Made by a program: the position numbers and the translations under genes. 47,973 bases of DNA, taken from the NCBI GenBank assembly GCA_031368215.1, contig JANLRD010000082.1, positions 1-47,973 on the forward strand. The letters run 5' to 3'. Source of the DNA: JANLQX01 sp031368215. Its GTDB lineage: Bacteria; Actinomycetota; Acidimicrobiia; Acidimicrobiales; JANYDT01. This document shows positions 16,921-25,255 of the stretch, one piece after another (position 1 is the stretch's first letter; each line of letters starts with the position of its first letter). The notes under the pieces were generated by a model. It saw only the letters and a program-made list of their open reading frames with translations. It had not been told where the DNA came from and searched no databases.

Positions 16921-17988
16921 TCAGGCGTGCCAGCGGACCCACTGGCCGTGGAAGCCGCATTCGGCCAGGAGGGCCGGTGTGCCGTCGGGGGACCTGCCGT
17001 CCCAGTAGCGGAGCTTGAGGGCGGCGTGGGCACGATCGGGTTCGTGGGGCTCGAAGGACATCCAGGCCAGGGGCGCGTCGGGTGTGACCGTTGCGCCGAC
17101 GGATTCGATGAGTTGGGTGATGCGGGCCCGCTCGTCCTTGTCGATGTACTGCCACACGATGGAGTGCATGATCACGGTGACGGCCCCCTCGGTCCGTTGC
17201 GTGAGTTCTCGGCCGAGCCAGCTCTCCGCATTGCCCTGCTCGACACGCGCTGGGGTCCTCCGGGCGATCTCGATGGCGGCGAGCGTGCGTTCGCGACGGT
17301 CGAGCTGATCGGGCCAGAGGAAACCGAGCAGGTGGAGCGCGCCCTCATCCGTCGTTGGATCGATGGGCTCGGGGTCGCATCCGGCACGGTCGACGATGAT
17401 CGCTTCCGACGCCTGTGGGGTCCGATCGCCCCAGCGGTCGACGATCTCGACCGCGCTGGCCGCATCGCCGATCGACCAGCCGTCCTGGGCGAAGCGGAAG
17501 CGGTCGAGTCGAAGGTTCAGCCCGGCGCTGGTGCCGATCTCGCGCAGCGAGACCGGGAGCCCGGCGAGCAGGGAGATGTGCGCGAGACCGGGGTACAGCG
17601 CCGAGGTGCGGACCACTTCGTTCGTCTGCACGCCCCAGTCGAGCTCGGCGCCGATCCGCTCCCTCTGCTGAGCCGTTGCCGCCAGGAAGTCCTCGCGTAA
17701 GGTCGACCCCGGTGCGCCGCCGCACGAGGGGTAGTGGCGGGCCAACGCGGGGGAGTCGCCGCGCAACGCGGAGCGATGGAGGGCGGCGAGGAACCGGAGC
17801 GGCGAGGCCAGCCCGAACCGGAGGTGGGCGTGCTGCGTCATCGCCTCCCACACCGGACCACCCGACGCGACGTCCTCGGCACCGTAGCGGCAGAGCTCGC
17901 CGTAGAGCGCTGACCCGATGGTCTCGCAGCCAGCGACCTGGAACGCGAACTCGTCGGCCAGTTTCCTGCGCAGCTCTGGGGTGGTCAT
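16921..17988 (-). CDS. DUF2332 domain protein
   Basis: This 355-residue protein matches DUF2332. It begins MTTPELRRKLADEFAFQV, has SALYGELCRYGAEDV, the long PLRFLAALHRSALRGDSPALARHYPS stretch (seen in this family as L..LH.L.L.G..P.LA..YPS), and GTSAGLNLRLDRFRF. The middle resembles a Rossmann-type fold and the end has VIMHSIVWQYI. No activity is established for the family. ATG 17988 is chosen because the domain starts there, though the frame is open to 18153. It is convergent with the desaturase across the repeat array and divergent from hisI. Confidence 0.85.
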   Translation of the reverse strand: MTTPELRRKLADEFAFQVAGCETIGSALYGELCRYGAEDVASGGPVWEAMTQHAHLRFGLASPLRFLAALHRSALRGDSPALARHYPSCGGAPGSTLREDFLAATAQQRERIGAELDWGVQTNEVVRTSALYPGLAHISLLAGLPVSLREIGTSAGLNLRLDRFRFAQDGWSIGDAASAVEIVDRWGDRTPQASEAIIVDRAGCDPEPIDPTTDEGALHLLGFLWPDQLDRRERTLAAIEIARRTPARVEQGNAESWLGRELTQRTEGAVTVIMHSIVWQYIDKDERARITQLIESVGATVTPDAPLAWMSFEPHEPDRAHAALKLRYWDGRSPDGTPALLAECGFHGQWVRWHA

Positions 17989-18121
17989 GCACCAATGTTC
18001 GGCGAATGGCCTGTGGACCACAAGGTTGATTTCGATCAACACCGCAGCCTCGGGCCCCTTCGAACCGGTCAGCCGGGAAACGCACGGGTCACGCCACACC
18101 CCGCCGGTAGGGTTGACGGCG

Positions 18122-18520
18122 ATGTCGTTCACTGCTGTTCCCCTTCGTGCCACCGACGAGCAACTCGCCGCAGTGCGCTACAACGAGCACGGGCTGGTGG
18201 CCGCCATCGTGCAGGACGCCACCAACGGCCAGGTGCTGATGATGGCCTGGATGAACGCGGAAACGCTCCGCCAGACAATGGACGAGGGCCGAACGGTGTT
18301 CTGGTCGCGATCACGCTCCGAGGTGTGGCGCAAAGGGGACACCTCGGGAGACCGGCAGTTCGTCCATCGGGCGTTCTACGACTGCGACGGTGACACCCTC
18401 CTCTTCGTCGTCGACCAGGAAGGCCGCGGCGCATGCCATACCGGTGAGCGCACCTGCTTCTACCGGGGCTTCGGCCGCGGGGCCGCGGCATCTTCCCAGG
18501 CCGACTCCTGGGCGGGCTGA
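18122..18520 (+). CDS. hisI: Phosphoribosyl-AMP cyclohydrolase HisI
   Basis: It opens the adenine ring of PR-AMP in histidine biosynthesis. The 132-residue protein has VLMMAWMNAETLRQT, then VFWSRSRSEVWRKGDTSGDRQ. The metal-ligand CDGD and the C-H.G.R.CF motif (GACHTGERTCF) follow, all diagnostic for HisI. No PRA-PH (HisE) domain is fused. ATG 18122 begins the conserved sequence. The next gene, trpE, starts 8 bases after the stop, so the his and trp genes may be cotranscribed here. Confidence 0.96.
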   Translation: MSFTAVPLRATDEQLAAVRYNEHGLVAAIVQDATNGQVLMMAWMNAETLRQTMDEGRTVFWSRSRSEVWRKGDTSGDRQFVHRAFYDCDGDTLLFVVDQEGRGACHTGERTCFYRGFGRGAAASSQADSWAG

Positions 18521-18527
18521 CGACATC

Positions 18528-20057
18528 GTGGACAAGCTGAATCCTCAGCTGCCGGAGTTCCTCGCGCTCGCCGCGACCCACACCGTCGTCCCGGTGTGGC
18601 GCGAGATGATGGGTGACCTCGAGACCCCCGTTGCGGCCTTTGCGAAACTTGTCGGCGATCGACCGGGTTTCCTGCTCGAGTCGGTGGAGCACGGTGGCCG
18701 ATGGGGTCGGTTCTCGTTCGTCGGTCGCAACGCCGCGGCCACTGTCGTTTCCCGCCGCGACACGAATGGCGTCGCCACCCTCACCGTGACGAACGGCGCG
18801 CTGCCGATCGCCGTTCCGACCGACAAAGGCGTCCTCGCCTGTCTCGAAGGCCTTCTCGCCCATTACCGCGGCCCGCAACACCCGGATATCCCCCCTCTGA
18901 CCGGTGGGATCGTCGGGTACTTCGGCTATGACACCATCCGGGAGATCGAGCGCCTCCCGAACCCTCCTGAGGATCACACAGGGCTCCCTGACGCGGTGTT
19001 CTCGGTGGTCGGTTCGGTCGCCGCGTTCGATCACTGGCGGAGCCGGGTGTATTTGATCGACAACGTGCTCACGACCGGCAATCCCGACGCGGACGCGCGG
19101 GCCTACGAAGCGGCTCGTTCTCGCATCGACCTGATGGCGGCCGATCTCGGCAAGCCGCTGTCGTACACCCTGGTTCCTCCACCCGACTCGAATGATCCCC
19201 GGCCCGACACCACGCCGAGCGTCTCGCCTGAGCAGTACAAGCGCGCCGTCGAGGTGGCCAAGGAGTTCATCCTTGCGGGTGACATCTTCCAGGTCGTGCT
19301 CGCCCAACGGTTCGATCTCGCTCTCGAGGCCGACCCCTACGACGTGTACCGCGTGTTGCGTCTCGTCAACCCGAGTCCGTATATGTACTTACTTCGCAAC
19401 GAAGAGGTCACCGTCATCGGCTCGTCGCCCGAGCCGATGGTGCAGCTGCTCGACGGCAAGGTGATCTCCCGTCCGATCGCCGGCACCCGACGGCGGGGCA
19501 AGACCGAGGAGGACGATCGCCGTCTCGCTGGCGAGCTCAAGGAACATCCGAAGGAAGTTGCCGAGCACGTGATGCTCGTCGACCTGGCCCGCAACGATGT
19601 CGGTCGCGTCGTCGATTTCGGAACGTGCACCGTTGAGGAGCTGATGACGCTCGAGTACTACTCCCACGTGATGCACCTCACCTCACAGGTCACCGGCCGA
19701 CTGCGAGCGGGACTCGGTCCGATCGATGTGTTGCGGGCCACGTTCCCGGCCGGCACGGTCAGCGGCGCGCCGAAGGTGCGGGCGATGGAGATCATCGATG
19801 AGCTCGAACCGTCGCGACGCGGACCGTATGCGGGTGTGGTCGGCTACTTCGACTTCGCCGGCAACCTCGACACCGCAATCGCCATTCGCACGATGTTCGT
19901 GACGCCCGATGGCCGTGCGTCCGTGCAGGCGGGCGCAGGCATCGTGGCCGACTCCGACCCGCAGGCCGAGCACGACGAGTGCGTGTTCAAATCAGCGGCG
20001 TTGCTGGCGGCGGTGCCGGCGGCACGAAGGATGCGAAAAGTGAAGGAGCGGTCGTGA
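18528..20057 (+). CDS. trpE: Anthranilate synthase component I TrpE
   Basis: The protein is 509 residues and converts chorismate plus ammonia, supplied by a TrpG glutaminase not found here, to anthranilate. It has the N-terminal GRFSFVGRN and a GYFGYDTIREIE stretch. The chorismate-binding domain contains VSPEQYKRAVEVAKEFILAG, LAQRFDLAL, PIAGTRRRG, DLARNDVGR and TVSGAPKVRAMEII. The LLES motif at the N-terminus is part of the Trp feedback site of this family. Start GTG 18528 lies 8 bases after hisI. The stop is embedded in a duplicated 28-bp sequence. Confidence 0.96.
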   Translation: MDKLNPQLPEFLALAATHTVVPVWREMMGDLETPVAAFAKLVGDRPGFLLESVEHGGRWGRFSFVGRNAAATVVSRRDTNGVATLTVTNGALPIAVPTDKGVLACLEGLLAHYRGPQHPDIPPLTGGIVGYFGYDTIREIERLPNPPEDHTGLPDAVFSVVGSVAAFDHWRSRVYLIDNVLTTGNPDADARAYEAARSRIDLMAADLGKPLSYTLVPPPDSNDPRPDTTPSVSPEQYKRAVEVAKEFILAGDIFQVVLAQRFDLALEADPYDVYRVLRLVNPSPYMYLLRNEEVTVIGSSPEPMVQLLDGKVISRPIAGTRRRGKTEEDDRRLAGELKEHPKEVAEHVMLVDLARNDVGRVVDFGTCTVEELMTLEYYSHVMHLTSQVTGRLRAGLGPIDVLRATFPAGTVSGAPKVRAMEIIDELEPSRRGPYAGVVGYFDFAGNLDTAIAIRTMFVTPDGRASVQAGAGIVADSDPQAEHDECVFKSAALLAAVPAARRMRKVKERS

Positions 20058-20152
20058 GTGTTGTGGAGTCGATGGTGTTGCGAGCAGTCGGAGCGCAGCG
20101 GAGATGCGCAGCGCCGATGAGCAGAGTGAAGGAGCGATCGTGAGTGTTGTGG
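20039..20152. repeat. 28-bp direct duplication at the trpE-ygfZ junction
   Basis: Copies at 20039-20066 and 20125-20152 differ by a single base and lie 86 bp apart. Each holds the codons for VKERS, a stop codon overlapping a GTG start, an AAGGAG Shine-Dalgarno sequence and the codons for SVV. The first copy is the end of trpE, the second is the start of ygfZ. The 58 bases between are unrelated to either. Confidence 0.8.
20054..20143 (+). CDS. 29-residue mini-ORF created by the duplication
   Basis: GTG 20054 overlaps the trpE TGA and is preceded by AAGGAG at 5-base spacing, so ribosomes ending trpE could restart here. It encodes MSVVESMVLRAV and ends in the same VKERS-stop as trpE itself, overlapping the ygfZ start at 20140. 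It could relay translation from trpE to ygfZ. There is no sign that the peptide is functional; I list it because the initiation signal is intact. Confidence 0.25.
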   Translation: MSVVESMVLRAVGAQRRCAAPMSRVKERS

Positions 20153-20937
20153 CCGCAGAAGTGCAGGCCGTGCTGGATGGAACGGTGACGGCGACGCTCG
20201 TTCGGGACGTGATTGTGGCCGACGGCGTCGACACGGTGAAGTTCCTGCACTCGCAACTGTCCCAGGACATCGTGTCGATGGCCGTCGGTGAGACGCGATG
20301 GTCGTTTCTGCTCCAGCCGACGGGGAAGCTCGTGGCGCTGGTCCGCGTGGTTCGTTCTGCTGAACACACCGTCGAGCTGGACACCGACGCAGGACATGGC
20401 GGAGCGGTTGTCGAGGCGCTCTCGCGATTCAAGATCCGCACGAAGTGTGATCTCACTCTTCGTCCCGCCGTGACCTTCGCCGCGTCGTGGTCCGAGCGGC
20501 TGCCGGTTCTGGTGGAGGGTGAAGCTACCTTGCCCGAAGCCGTGTCCGAAGTGTGCGCCATCGTCCGTGGCTTTCCGCGCTGGGGGAGAGAGCTCGACGA
20601 TTCGACGATTCCGAACGCAACCGGTCTGGTCGACCGGGCCGCCAGTTTCACCAAGGGTTGCTACACCGGACAAGAGCTTGTCGAGCGGATCGATTCACGC
20701 GGAGGAAATGTGCCCCGCCGCCTCGTCGGCGTCGTTCTTGGGGCATCACTCGACGAGCTCGGCGACGAAACCGGGCTGCTGGTCGACGGTTCACCGGCCG
20801 GTGAAATCACATCGATCTGTACCGATCCGCGCACGGGGTCTGCTGTCGGTCTTGCCTATGTGAGCCGAAGCGTCGACGAGTCGTCGCCCCTTTCCACTGC
20901 GACTGGACGCGTTGCCCGGGTCGTCGTCCTGTCGTGA
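20140..20937 (+). CDS. ygfZ: YgfZ/GcvT-type folate-binding protein
   Basis: This is a 265-residue protein of the YgfZ family, which assists iron-sulfur cluster repair and assembly in a tetrahydrofolate-dependent way. The diagnostic KGCYTGQE motif is present (in SFTKGCYTGQELVERI), as are FLHSQLSQDI and a Gly-rich RRLVGVVLG strand at the start of the C-terminal barrel. GTG 20140 is chosen over 20104 because AAGGAG stands 5 bases before it. It follows trpE through the duplicated junction and overlaps the next gene by 4 bases. Confidence 0.9.
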   Translation: MSVVAAEVQAVLDGTVTATLVRDVIVADGVDTVKFLHSQLSQDIVSMAVGETRWSFLLQPTGKLVALVRVVRSAEHTVELDTDAGHGGAVVEALSRFKIRTKCDLTLRPAVTFAASWSERLPVLVEGEATLPEAVSEVCAIVRGFPRWGRELDDSTIPNATGLVDRAASFTKGCYTGQELVERIDSRGGNVPRRLVGVVLGASLDELGDETGLLVDGSPAGEITSICTDPRTGSAVGLAYVSRSVDESSPLSTATGRVARVVVLS

Positions 20938-21857
20938 CCTTACGTGGGTGGTGCACGGGTGCAGTGGTATGCGCGCTGGTGATGTCGGCAGTCGCCGGAT
21001 GCACAAGCAAGGTGGAGATCACCTACCCCGAAGTTCCGACCACCTTGGCCCTGCGCCCGTCGACGAGCACCACCATCGGTCCTGACCGGTCGATAGAGAC
21101 CCTGCTCCCGCCGCTCGATTCGACGCCACCGATTGCGACGACCACTGTCGCCTTCGGCGAAGGGACCGTCACCGTGGAGGGCACGGTAGAAGACCCTGAT
21201 GGCCCCGTGGCCGGGGCGACGGTCCGTTTCGAGCGCCTCGTGGGGGAGCAGTCGGCGGAGCGGTCCGTGATCACCGATGAGGCCGGCCGCTTCACCCTGC
21301 CGAACGTCGCCGGAGGGCGCATGAGCCTGCGGGCATGGAAGGTCCCCGACCTTGCGATGGCCCGCAACATCGTGGTGTTCGCGTCGGGTACGACGACGGT
21401 CACGCTCACGGTTGATCGATTCGCCACGACCGACGTCCGTTGGGCGGCGTCGCCGGCGAGCCCAATCGAGGGTCAACCGGTGAACCTCGTCGTGCAGGTG
21501 AGCCGTCGGCTGGTCAACGACGACGGTGTGATTGGCTTCGAACAGATCACCGGCATGGCCGTTCGACTTGTGCCGCTCGGCGCGCTCCAGCCCGAAGGTG
21601 CCGATGAACGGCTGACCGATGACACGGGGCGAGCGTCGTTCCCGATGCGCTGCAATGCCGTCGGGCCGGCCACCCTCCGCGCCCAGCTCGCATCGGGCGA
21701 AGATGCCACCCTCGAACTCCCGTCGTGTGCGGCGATTCCCACCACGACCACCAGCACGATCACTCCGCCGGAGTCAACCGTGCCGCCGATCCTCGTTCCT
21801 CCGGCCAACGGCCAGGAGACGACGACCACCGGAGTCCCTGTGGGCTCGCCGGTCTGA
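20934..21857 (+). CDS. Lipoprotein with carboxypeptidase-regulatory-like domain
   Basis: The 307-residue protein opens with a lipoprotein signal ending in V-A-G-C (Cys 23), followed by a Thr/Pro-rich linker. A beta-sandwich follows (GTVTVEGTVEDPDGPVAGAT, then DEAGRFTLPNVAGG), typical of CarboxypepD_reg folds. A second all-beta region includes DDTGRASFPMRC with a later cysteine, and the tail is Thr/Pro/Ser-rich. GTG 20934 overlaps the ygfZ stop (GTGA). It should be surface-anchored; its role is unknown. Confidence 0.75.
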   Translation: MTLRGWCTGAVVCALVMSAVAGCTSKVEITYPEVPTTLALRPSTSTTIGPDRSIETLLPPLDSTPPIATTTVAFGEGTVTVEGTVEDPDGPVAGATVRFERLVGEQSAERSVITDEAGRFTLPNVAGGRMSLRAWKVPDLAMARNIVVFASGTTTVTLTVDRFATTDVRWAASPASPIEGQPVNLVVQVSRRLVNDDGVIGFEQITGMAVRLVPLGALQPEGADERLTDDTGRASFPMRCNAVGPATLRAQLASGEDATLELPSCAAIPTTTTSTITPPESTVPPILVPPANGQETTTTGVPVGSPV

Positions 21858-21889
21858 CGGCCTGAGCCGCTCGGCTACGAACCGGACAC

Positions 21890-23335
21890 TCAGCGACCGG
21901 CGGGATCGGTCGTCGGGACGCGGACGATGAAGGTGGTGCCGTCCGGCGAGGTCTCGGCGTCGGCAGTTGCGCCCATGGCCTCGACGAGCTCACGCACGAT
22001 CGCCAGGCCGAGCCCCGATCCGATCTGTCGGGTGGGCCGTCGATCAGATGTGTACATACGGTCGAACACGTGGGGGAGATCTTCCGGCGCGATGCCCGCT
22101 CCGTCGTCGCTGATGCGGATCTCCGACGCGCCAGGTGCCTTGGAGCCGAGCGAAACGTGCACGCTGTGACGAGCGAACTTGCACGCGTTCTCCAGCAGGT
22201 TCGCGAGCACTTGTTGCAGGCGGTCGGGGTCGGCGAACGCCCGCACACCGTCTTCGGCGTCGAGGGTCAGCTCGAGATCGTCCTGAGCGGCCCGCGGCAG
22301 AAAGCCGTCGGCGGTGTCGGTGACGAGGTCGGTGAGGTCGATCGGCTTCGGGTTCAACGTGAAGTTCTTCGACTCGAGCTTGGCCAGTTCCAACAGGTCG
22401 CGCACCAGACGTTCGAGCCGGCGGGACTCCGACGCGATCACCTGCGCGGCCCGCTGGGGGTCGGGCGCCGAGCCATCGGCCATTGCCTCAGCGAAGCCCT
22501 GAATGGAGGTGAGCGGCGTGCGCAGGTCGTGCGACACCGAGAGGAGGAACTGGCGCTCCTGGTTGCGGGCGCGGCCGAGTGCCTCGGCCATACGATCGAG
22601 GTCACGCAGAAGCCCGCCGATTTCGTCCTGGCGACGAGCCGCCTTCTCGGTGCTCGAGCCCTTCTCGGTCACGCGCACCGAGAGGTCGCCAGAAGCGATG
22701 CGCTTCTGGGCCAGGGTCGCCTCAGTAAGCGGACGACTGATCCGGCGGGCCACCGCGAGCGCGGCGAGGGCGGCGAGCGCGAGCGCGATCGCCGAAGCCG
22801 TGCCGATGGCGAAGAGCACCTGCCGAGGCGAGTCGGGAAGGGGACGGCTCAACAGGAGCGTGTCGACGGTTCCCTTCGGGTCCCGTCGGATGCGGACGGC
22901 GGAGTATGCCTGCCGGCCGAGGATGCCACTGATCGCCCCTCCGTCGGCAATGACCAAAAGGTCCTTCGGGTTGATCTCCTCGGTGATCTTGAGGGGCGCA
23001 CCTCCGGCCTGCAGCGGGGTTCCGTCGGCGAGGAGCACCGGCGGCGCGGCAACAAGGCCGAAGCGGGTGGTGTTCTCCTTGCGGTCCGGATCGGTCTTCG
23101 GGTCGACGAAGCGCCACACCGATGCCGTCTCCAGCCCGAGTGCCTCCTTGACGGACTGGAGACCGTCGAAGCTCGTGGCCTGGCCGCTGCGGACGAGCCG
23201 CTCCGCCGAGAGCGTGAGGTTACGGACCGTGGTCGTCCGATCAGAACGAGTGATACCGAGGAACGAAGCTGCGGCGGCAACACTGAGCGCGATCGCCACG
23301 GTACCGACGATGACGAAGATGAGCCGGCGTCTCAT
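21890..23335 (-). CDS. HisKA/HAMP sensor histidine kinase
   Basis: This 481-residue EnvZ-type kinase has an N-terminal membrane segment (residues 4-27), an extracytoplasmic sensor region of about 145 residues and a second membrane segment (174-197). HAMP follows (RRISRPLTEATLAQKRIASG), then HisKA with H-box LLSVSHDLRTPLTSIQGF (His 269), and HATPase motifs VLANLLENACKFA (N-box) and ISDDGAGIAPEDLPHVFDRM (G1). It lies 35 bases downstream of its response regulator gene in the same direction, so both form one operon divergent from trpC. The stimulus is unknown. Confidence 0.93.
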   Translation of the reverse strand: MRRRLIFVIVGTVAIALSVAAAASFLGITRSDRTTTVRNLTLSAERLVRSGQATSFDGLQSVKEALGLETASVWRFVDPKTDPDRKENTTRFGLVAAPPVLLADGTPLQAGGAPLKITEEINPKDLLVIADGGAISGILGRQAYSAVRIRRDPKGTVDTLLLSRPLPDSPRQVLFAIGTASAIALALAALAALAVARRISRPLTEATLAQKRIASGDLSVRVTEKGSSTEKAARRQDEIGGLLRDLDRMAEALGRARNQERQFLLSVSHDLRTPLTSIQGFAEAMADGSAPDPQRAAQVIASESRRLERLVRDLLELAKLESKNFTLNPKPIDLTDLVTDTADGFLPRAAQDDLELTLDAEDGVRAFADPDRLQQVLANLLENACKFARHSVHVSLGSKAPGASEIRISDDGAGIAPEDLPHVFDRMYTSDRRPTRQIGSGLGLAIVRELVEAMGATADAETSPDGTTFIVRVPTTDPAGR

Positions 23336-23370
23336 CTACGTGATCGTTGGTGCGGGCGGCCTTGGCCGCG

Positions 23371-24060
23371 TCAGTTCAGTCGGTAGCCGACACCGAAGAC
23401 GGTCTTCAGCTCGAACCCGTCGCCGAGCTTCTTGCGGAGCTGGCGGACGTGGACGTCGACCGTGCGCTCATCGCCGAACCAGCCCGGGCCCCACACGCCG
23501 TCGAGGAGTTGCTGGCGGGAGAGGACGAGGCCTTGATTGGAGGCGAAGAAGGCGAGGAGGTCGAACTCGCGGGTAGCGAGCGACGCGGACGACGTGCCCA
23601 CTCGGACCTCGCGGCGGGCGATATCGACCTCGATGTCGCCGATGGTGATGCTCTCGGGGCGCTCCTCCTTCGTCGGGGTGGCGTCGAGGCGGCGGAGGAT
23701 GGCCTTCACCCGGGCGACGAGCTCACGCGGCGAGAACGGCTTGGTGATGTAGTCGTCGGCGCCGAGTTCGAGGCCGAGGATGCGGTCGACCTCGCTGTCG
23801 CGGGCGGTCAGGAACAGGACCGGAACAGTGCTCTTGGCCCGCAGGCGCATGCACACGTCGAGTCCGTCGAGATCGCCGGGGAGGCCGACGTCGAGGATCA
23901 CTGCGCGGGGACGCTCCCGGTCGATCGCGGCGAGCCCTGCCTCACCGGTGGTGGCCTGGATGACCCGGTACCCCGCCTGGCGTAGTGACATGTCGAGCAG
24001 ATCGGCGATGTGGGCGTCGTCTTCGACGACGACGATGGTCCCGTGGTCGTTCGTTGCCAT
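23371..24060 (-). CDS. OmpR/PhoB-family response regulator
   Basis: The 229-residue regulator has a receiver domain (acidic pair in VVVEDDAHI, phospho-acceptor D57 in AVILDVGLP, Lys in DDYITKPFSPREL). It is followed by an OmpR-type winged helix (LATREFDLLAFFASN, then DERTVDVHVRQLRKKLG and FGVGYRLN at the end). It is the partner of the HAMP kinase encoded 35 bases downstream. ATG 24060 is used; ATG 24069 is an equal alternative. Transcription is divergent from trpC. Confidence 0.93.
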   Translation of the reverse strand: MATNDHGTIVVVEDDAHIADLLDMSLRQAGYRVIQATTGEAGLAAIDRERPRAVILDVGLPGDLDGLDVCMRLRAKSTVPVLFLTARDSEVDRILGLELGADDYITKPFSPRELVARVKAILRRLDATPTKEERPESITIGDIEVDIARREVRVGTSSASLATREFDLLAFFASNQGLVLSRQQLLDGVWGPGWFGDERTVDVHVRQLRKKLGDGFELKTVFGVGYRLN

Positions 24061-24179
24061 GGCGAACATGCTGGCACGTCCCCGCCAGCGGGCGGGGTAC
24101 CTCGACGCCGCAAGCGCGCCCGGCAGGTGCCGCGCGTAACGAGCGGGGTCGTGGAGCGTGGTCCACGTGGGCCAGCTTG

Positions 24180-24232
24180 CTCGCTCGGGCCCGCTCACTG
24201 TTCTTTCCACGGTGTTCCCTGGCCCGAGCGAG
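24180..24232. repeat. 12-bp inverted repeat between the divergent regulator and trpC
   Basis: CTCGCTCGGGCC (24180-24191) and GGCCCGAGCGAG (24221-24232) are perfect inverted copies 29 bases apart, in the 216-bp gap between the response regulator start and trpC. It could be an operator for the divergent pair or an RNA stem-loop in the trpC leader. No Trp-rich leader peptide is visible, which argues against a classical attenuator. Confidence 0.5.
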
Positions 24233-24276
24233 TGTCCCGGCCCACGACCTGTTTGCCGGGCGGTACCGTCGTTGGC

Positions 24277-25071
24277 GTGAGCGCAGTGGCCGGCACCTAT
24301 CTCGAACGGATCGTGAACGCCCACCGGGCCCGTGTCGCGGCTGACGAACGAGATCTTGCCTCCGTCCGGGAGGCTGCACGCGAGGTGGCCGCTCCGGCCA
24401 GGGGTTTTGCCGCTGCGCTGCGTTCGCCCGGACTCAGCGTCATCGCCGAGGTCAAGCGGCGCTCTCCGTCGAAGGGACCCCTCGCGCCCGACCTCGACGC
24501 CGCTGTCCTGGCCACCGCGTATCGAGATGGTGGCGCGGCGTGCCTGTCGGTGCTGACCGACGTCGACCACTTCGGCGGCTCCGTCCATGACCTGCAGGTC
24601 GCCCGGGTGGTATCGGGGCTTCCGGTGCTCCGCAAGGACTTCACCGTTGGAGAGATCGATGTGTACGACGCCCGGCTGATGGGTGCCGACTGCGTGCTGC
24701 TCATCGCTGCCGCTCTTGACGACGACGAGCTCCTCCGGTTCCATCGGGCGGCCGTGAGCGTCGGCCTCGATGCGCTCGTGGAAATCCACGATGAGGACGA
24801 ACTCGCCCGAGCCCTTGCCGTAGGAGCAACGCTCGTCGGGGTCAACCAGCGCGACCTGCGCACCTTCTCCGTCGATCACGATCGTGCCCGACGGGTCGGC
24901 CGGGCGATGCCTTCGTCGGTGGTGCGGGTCGCCGAATCCGGGGTGCGAGGACCGGCCGATGCCGCGTCACTCGCCGAAGCCGGCTTCGACGCCGTCCTGG
25001 TCGGCGAAAGCCTCGTCACCATGACCGACCCGGCCGAAGGCGTGCGAGCGCTGCGCGTGGCAGCGGGTTGA
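24277..25071 (+). CDS. trpC: Indole-3-glycerol phosphate synthase TrpC
   Basis: It cyclises CdRP to indole-3-glycerol phosphate. The 264-residue TIM barrel contains the signature VIAEVKRRSPSKG and ACLSVLTDVDHFGG. LPVLRKDFTV carries the catalytic Lys. GVNQRDLRTFSVD and RVAESGVRGPADA follow, and the end has AGFDAVLVGESLV. GTG 24277 is chosen because the conserved region begins there. The gene is convergent with trpF across a tandem repeat array, an unusual position for adjacent trp genes. Confidence 0.96.
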   Translation: MSAVAGTYLERIVNAHRARVAADERDLASVREAAREVAAPARGFAAALRSPGLSVIAEVKRRSPSKGPLAPDLDAAVLATAYRDGGAACLSVLTDVDHFGGSVHDLQVARVVSGLPVLRKDFTVGEIDVYDARLMGADCVLLIAAALDDDELLRFHRAAVSVGLDALVEIHDEDELARALAVGATLVGVNQRDLRTFSVDHDRARRVGRAMPSSVVRVAESGVRGPADAASLAEAGFDAVLVGESLVTMTDPAEGVRALRVAAG

Positions 25072-25083
25072 CGACGCGTCCTG

Positions 25084-25252
25084 CCTGGGTCAGCTCACGT
25101 CCGCTGGGTCGGGATTTGCGCACTGGTGAGACCCAGCCGACCCAGGAATGCTCAGCCGACCCAGGAATGCCCAGCCGACCCAGGAATGCTCAGCTGACCC
25201 AGGAATACGCAGCCGACCCAGGAATACGCAGCCGACCCAGGAGCGCTCAGCC
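25084..25252. repeat. 19-bp tandem array with two inverted units, between trpC and trpF
   Basis: Six full direct units of 19 bp (CAGCCGACCCAGGAATGCT and variants) run from 25134 to 25247, and a partial seventh reaches nearly to the trpF stop. Upstream, two inverted cores CTGGGTC lie at 25085-25091 and 25104-25110, 19 bp apart like the direct units. The gap is 184 bp, with no gene. The arrangement mirrors the 21-bp array at 16694-16899, though the unit sequences are unrelated. Confidence 0.8.
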
Positions 25253-25255
25253 GGG

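Noticed and set aside
16761..17018. Heptapeptide-repeat protein encoded by the 21-bp array
   Set aside because: All three plus frames give Arg/Gly/Cys-rich low-complexity peptides with no domain or ribosome-binding site, and the frame runs into the DUF2332 gene on the other strand.
24061..24276. Classical Trp attenuator before trpC
   Set aside because: No short ORF with consecutive Trp codons and no terminator with U-tract; only a simple inverted repeat is present.
25134..25247. CRISPR-like array
   Set aside because: The units follow one another without spacers, and the period is only 19 bp. No cas gene is nearby.
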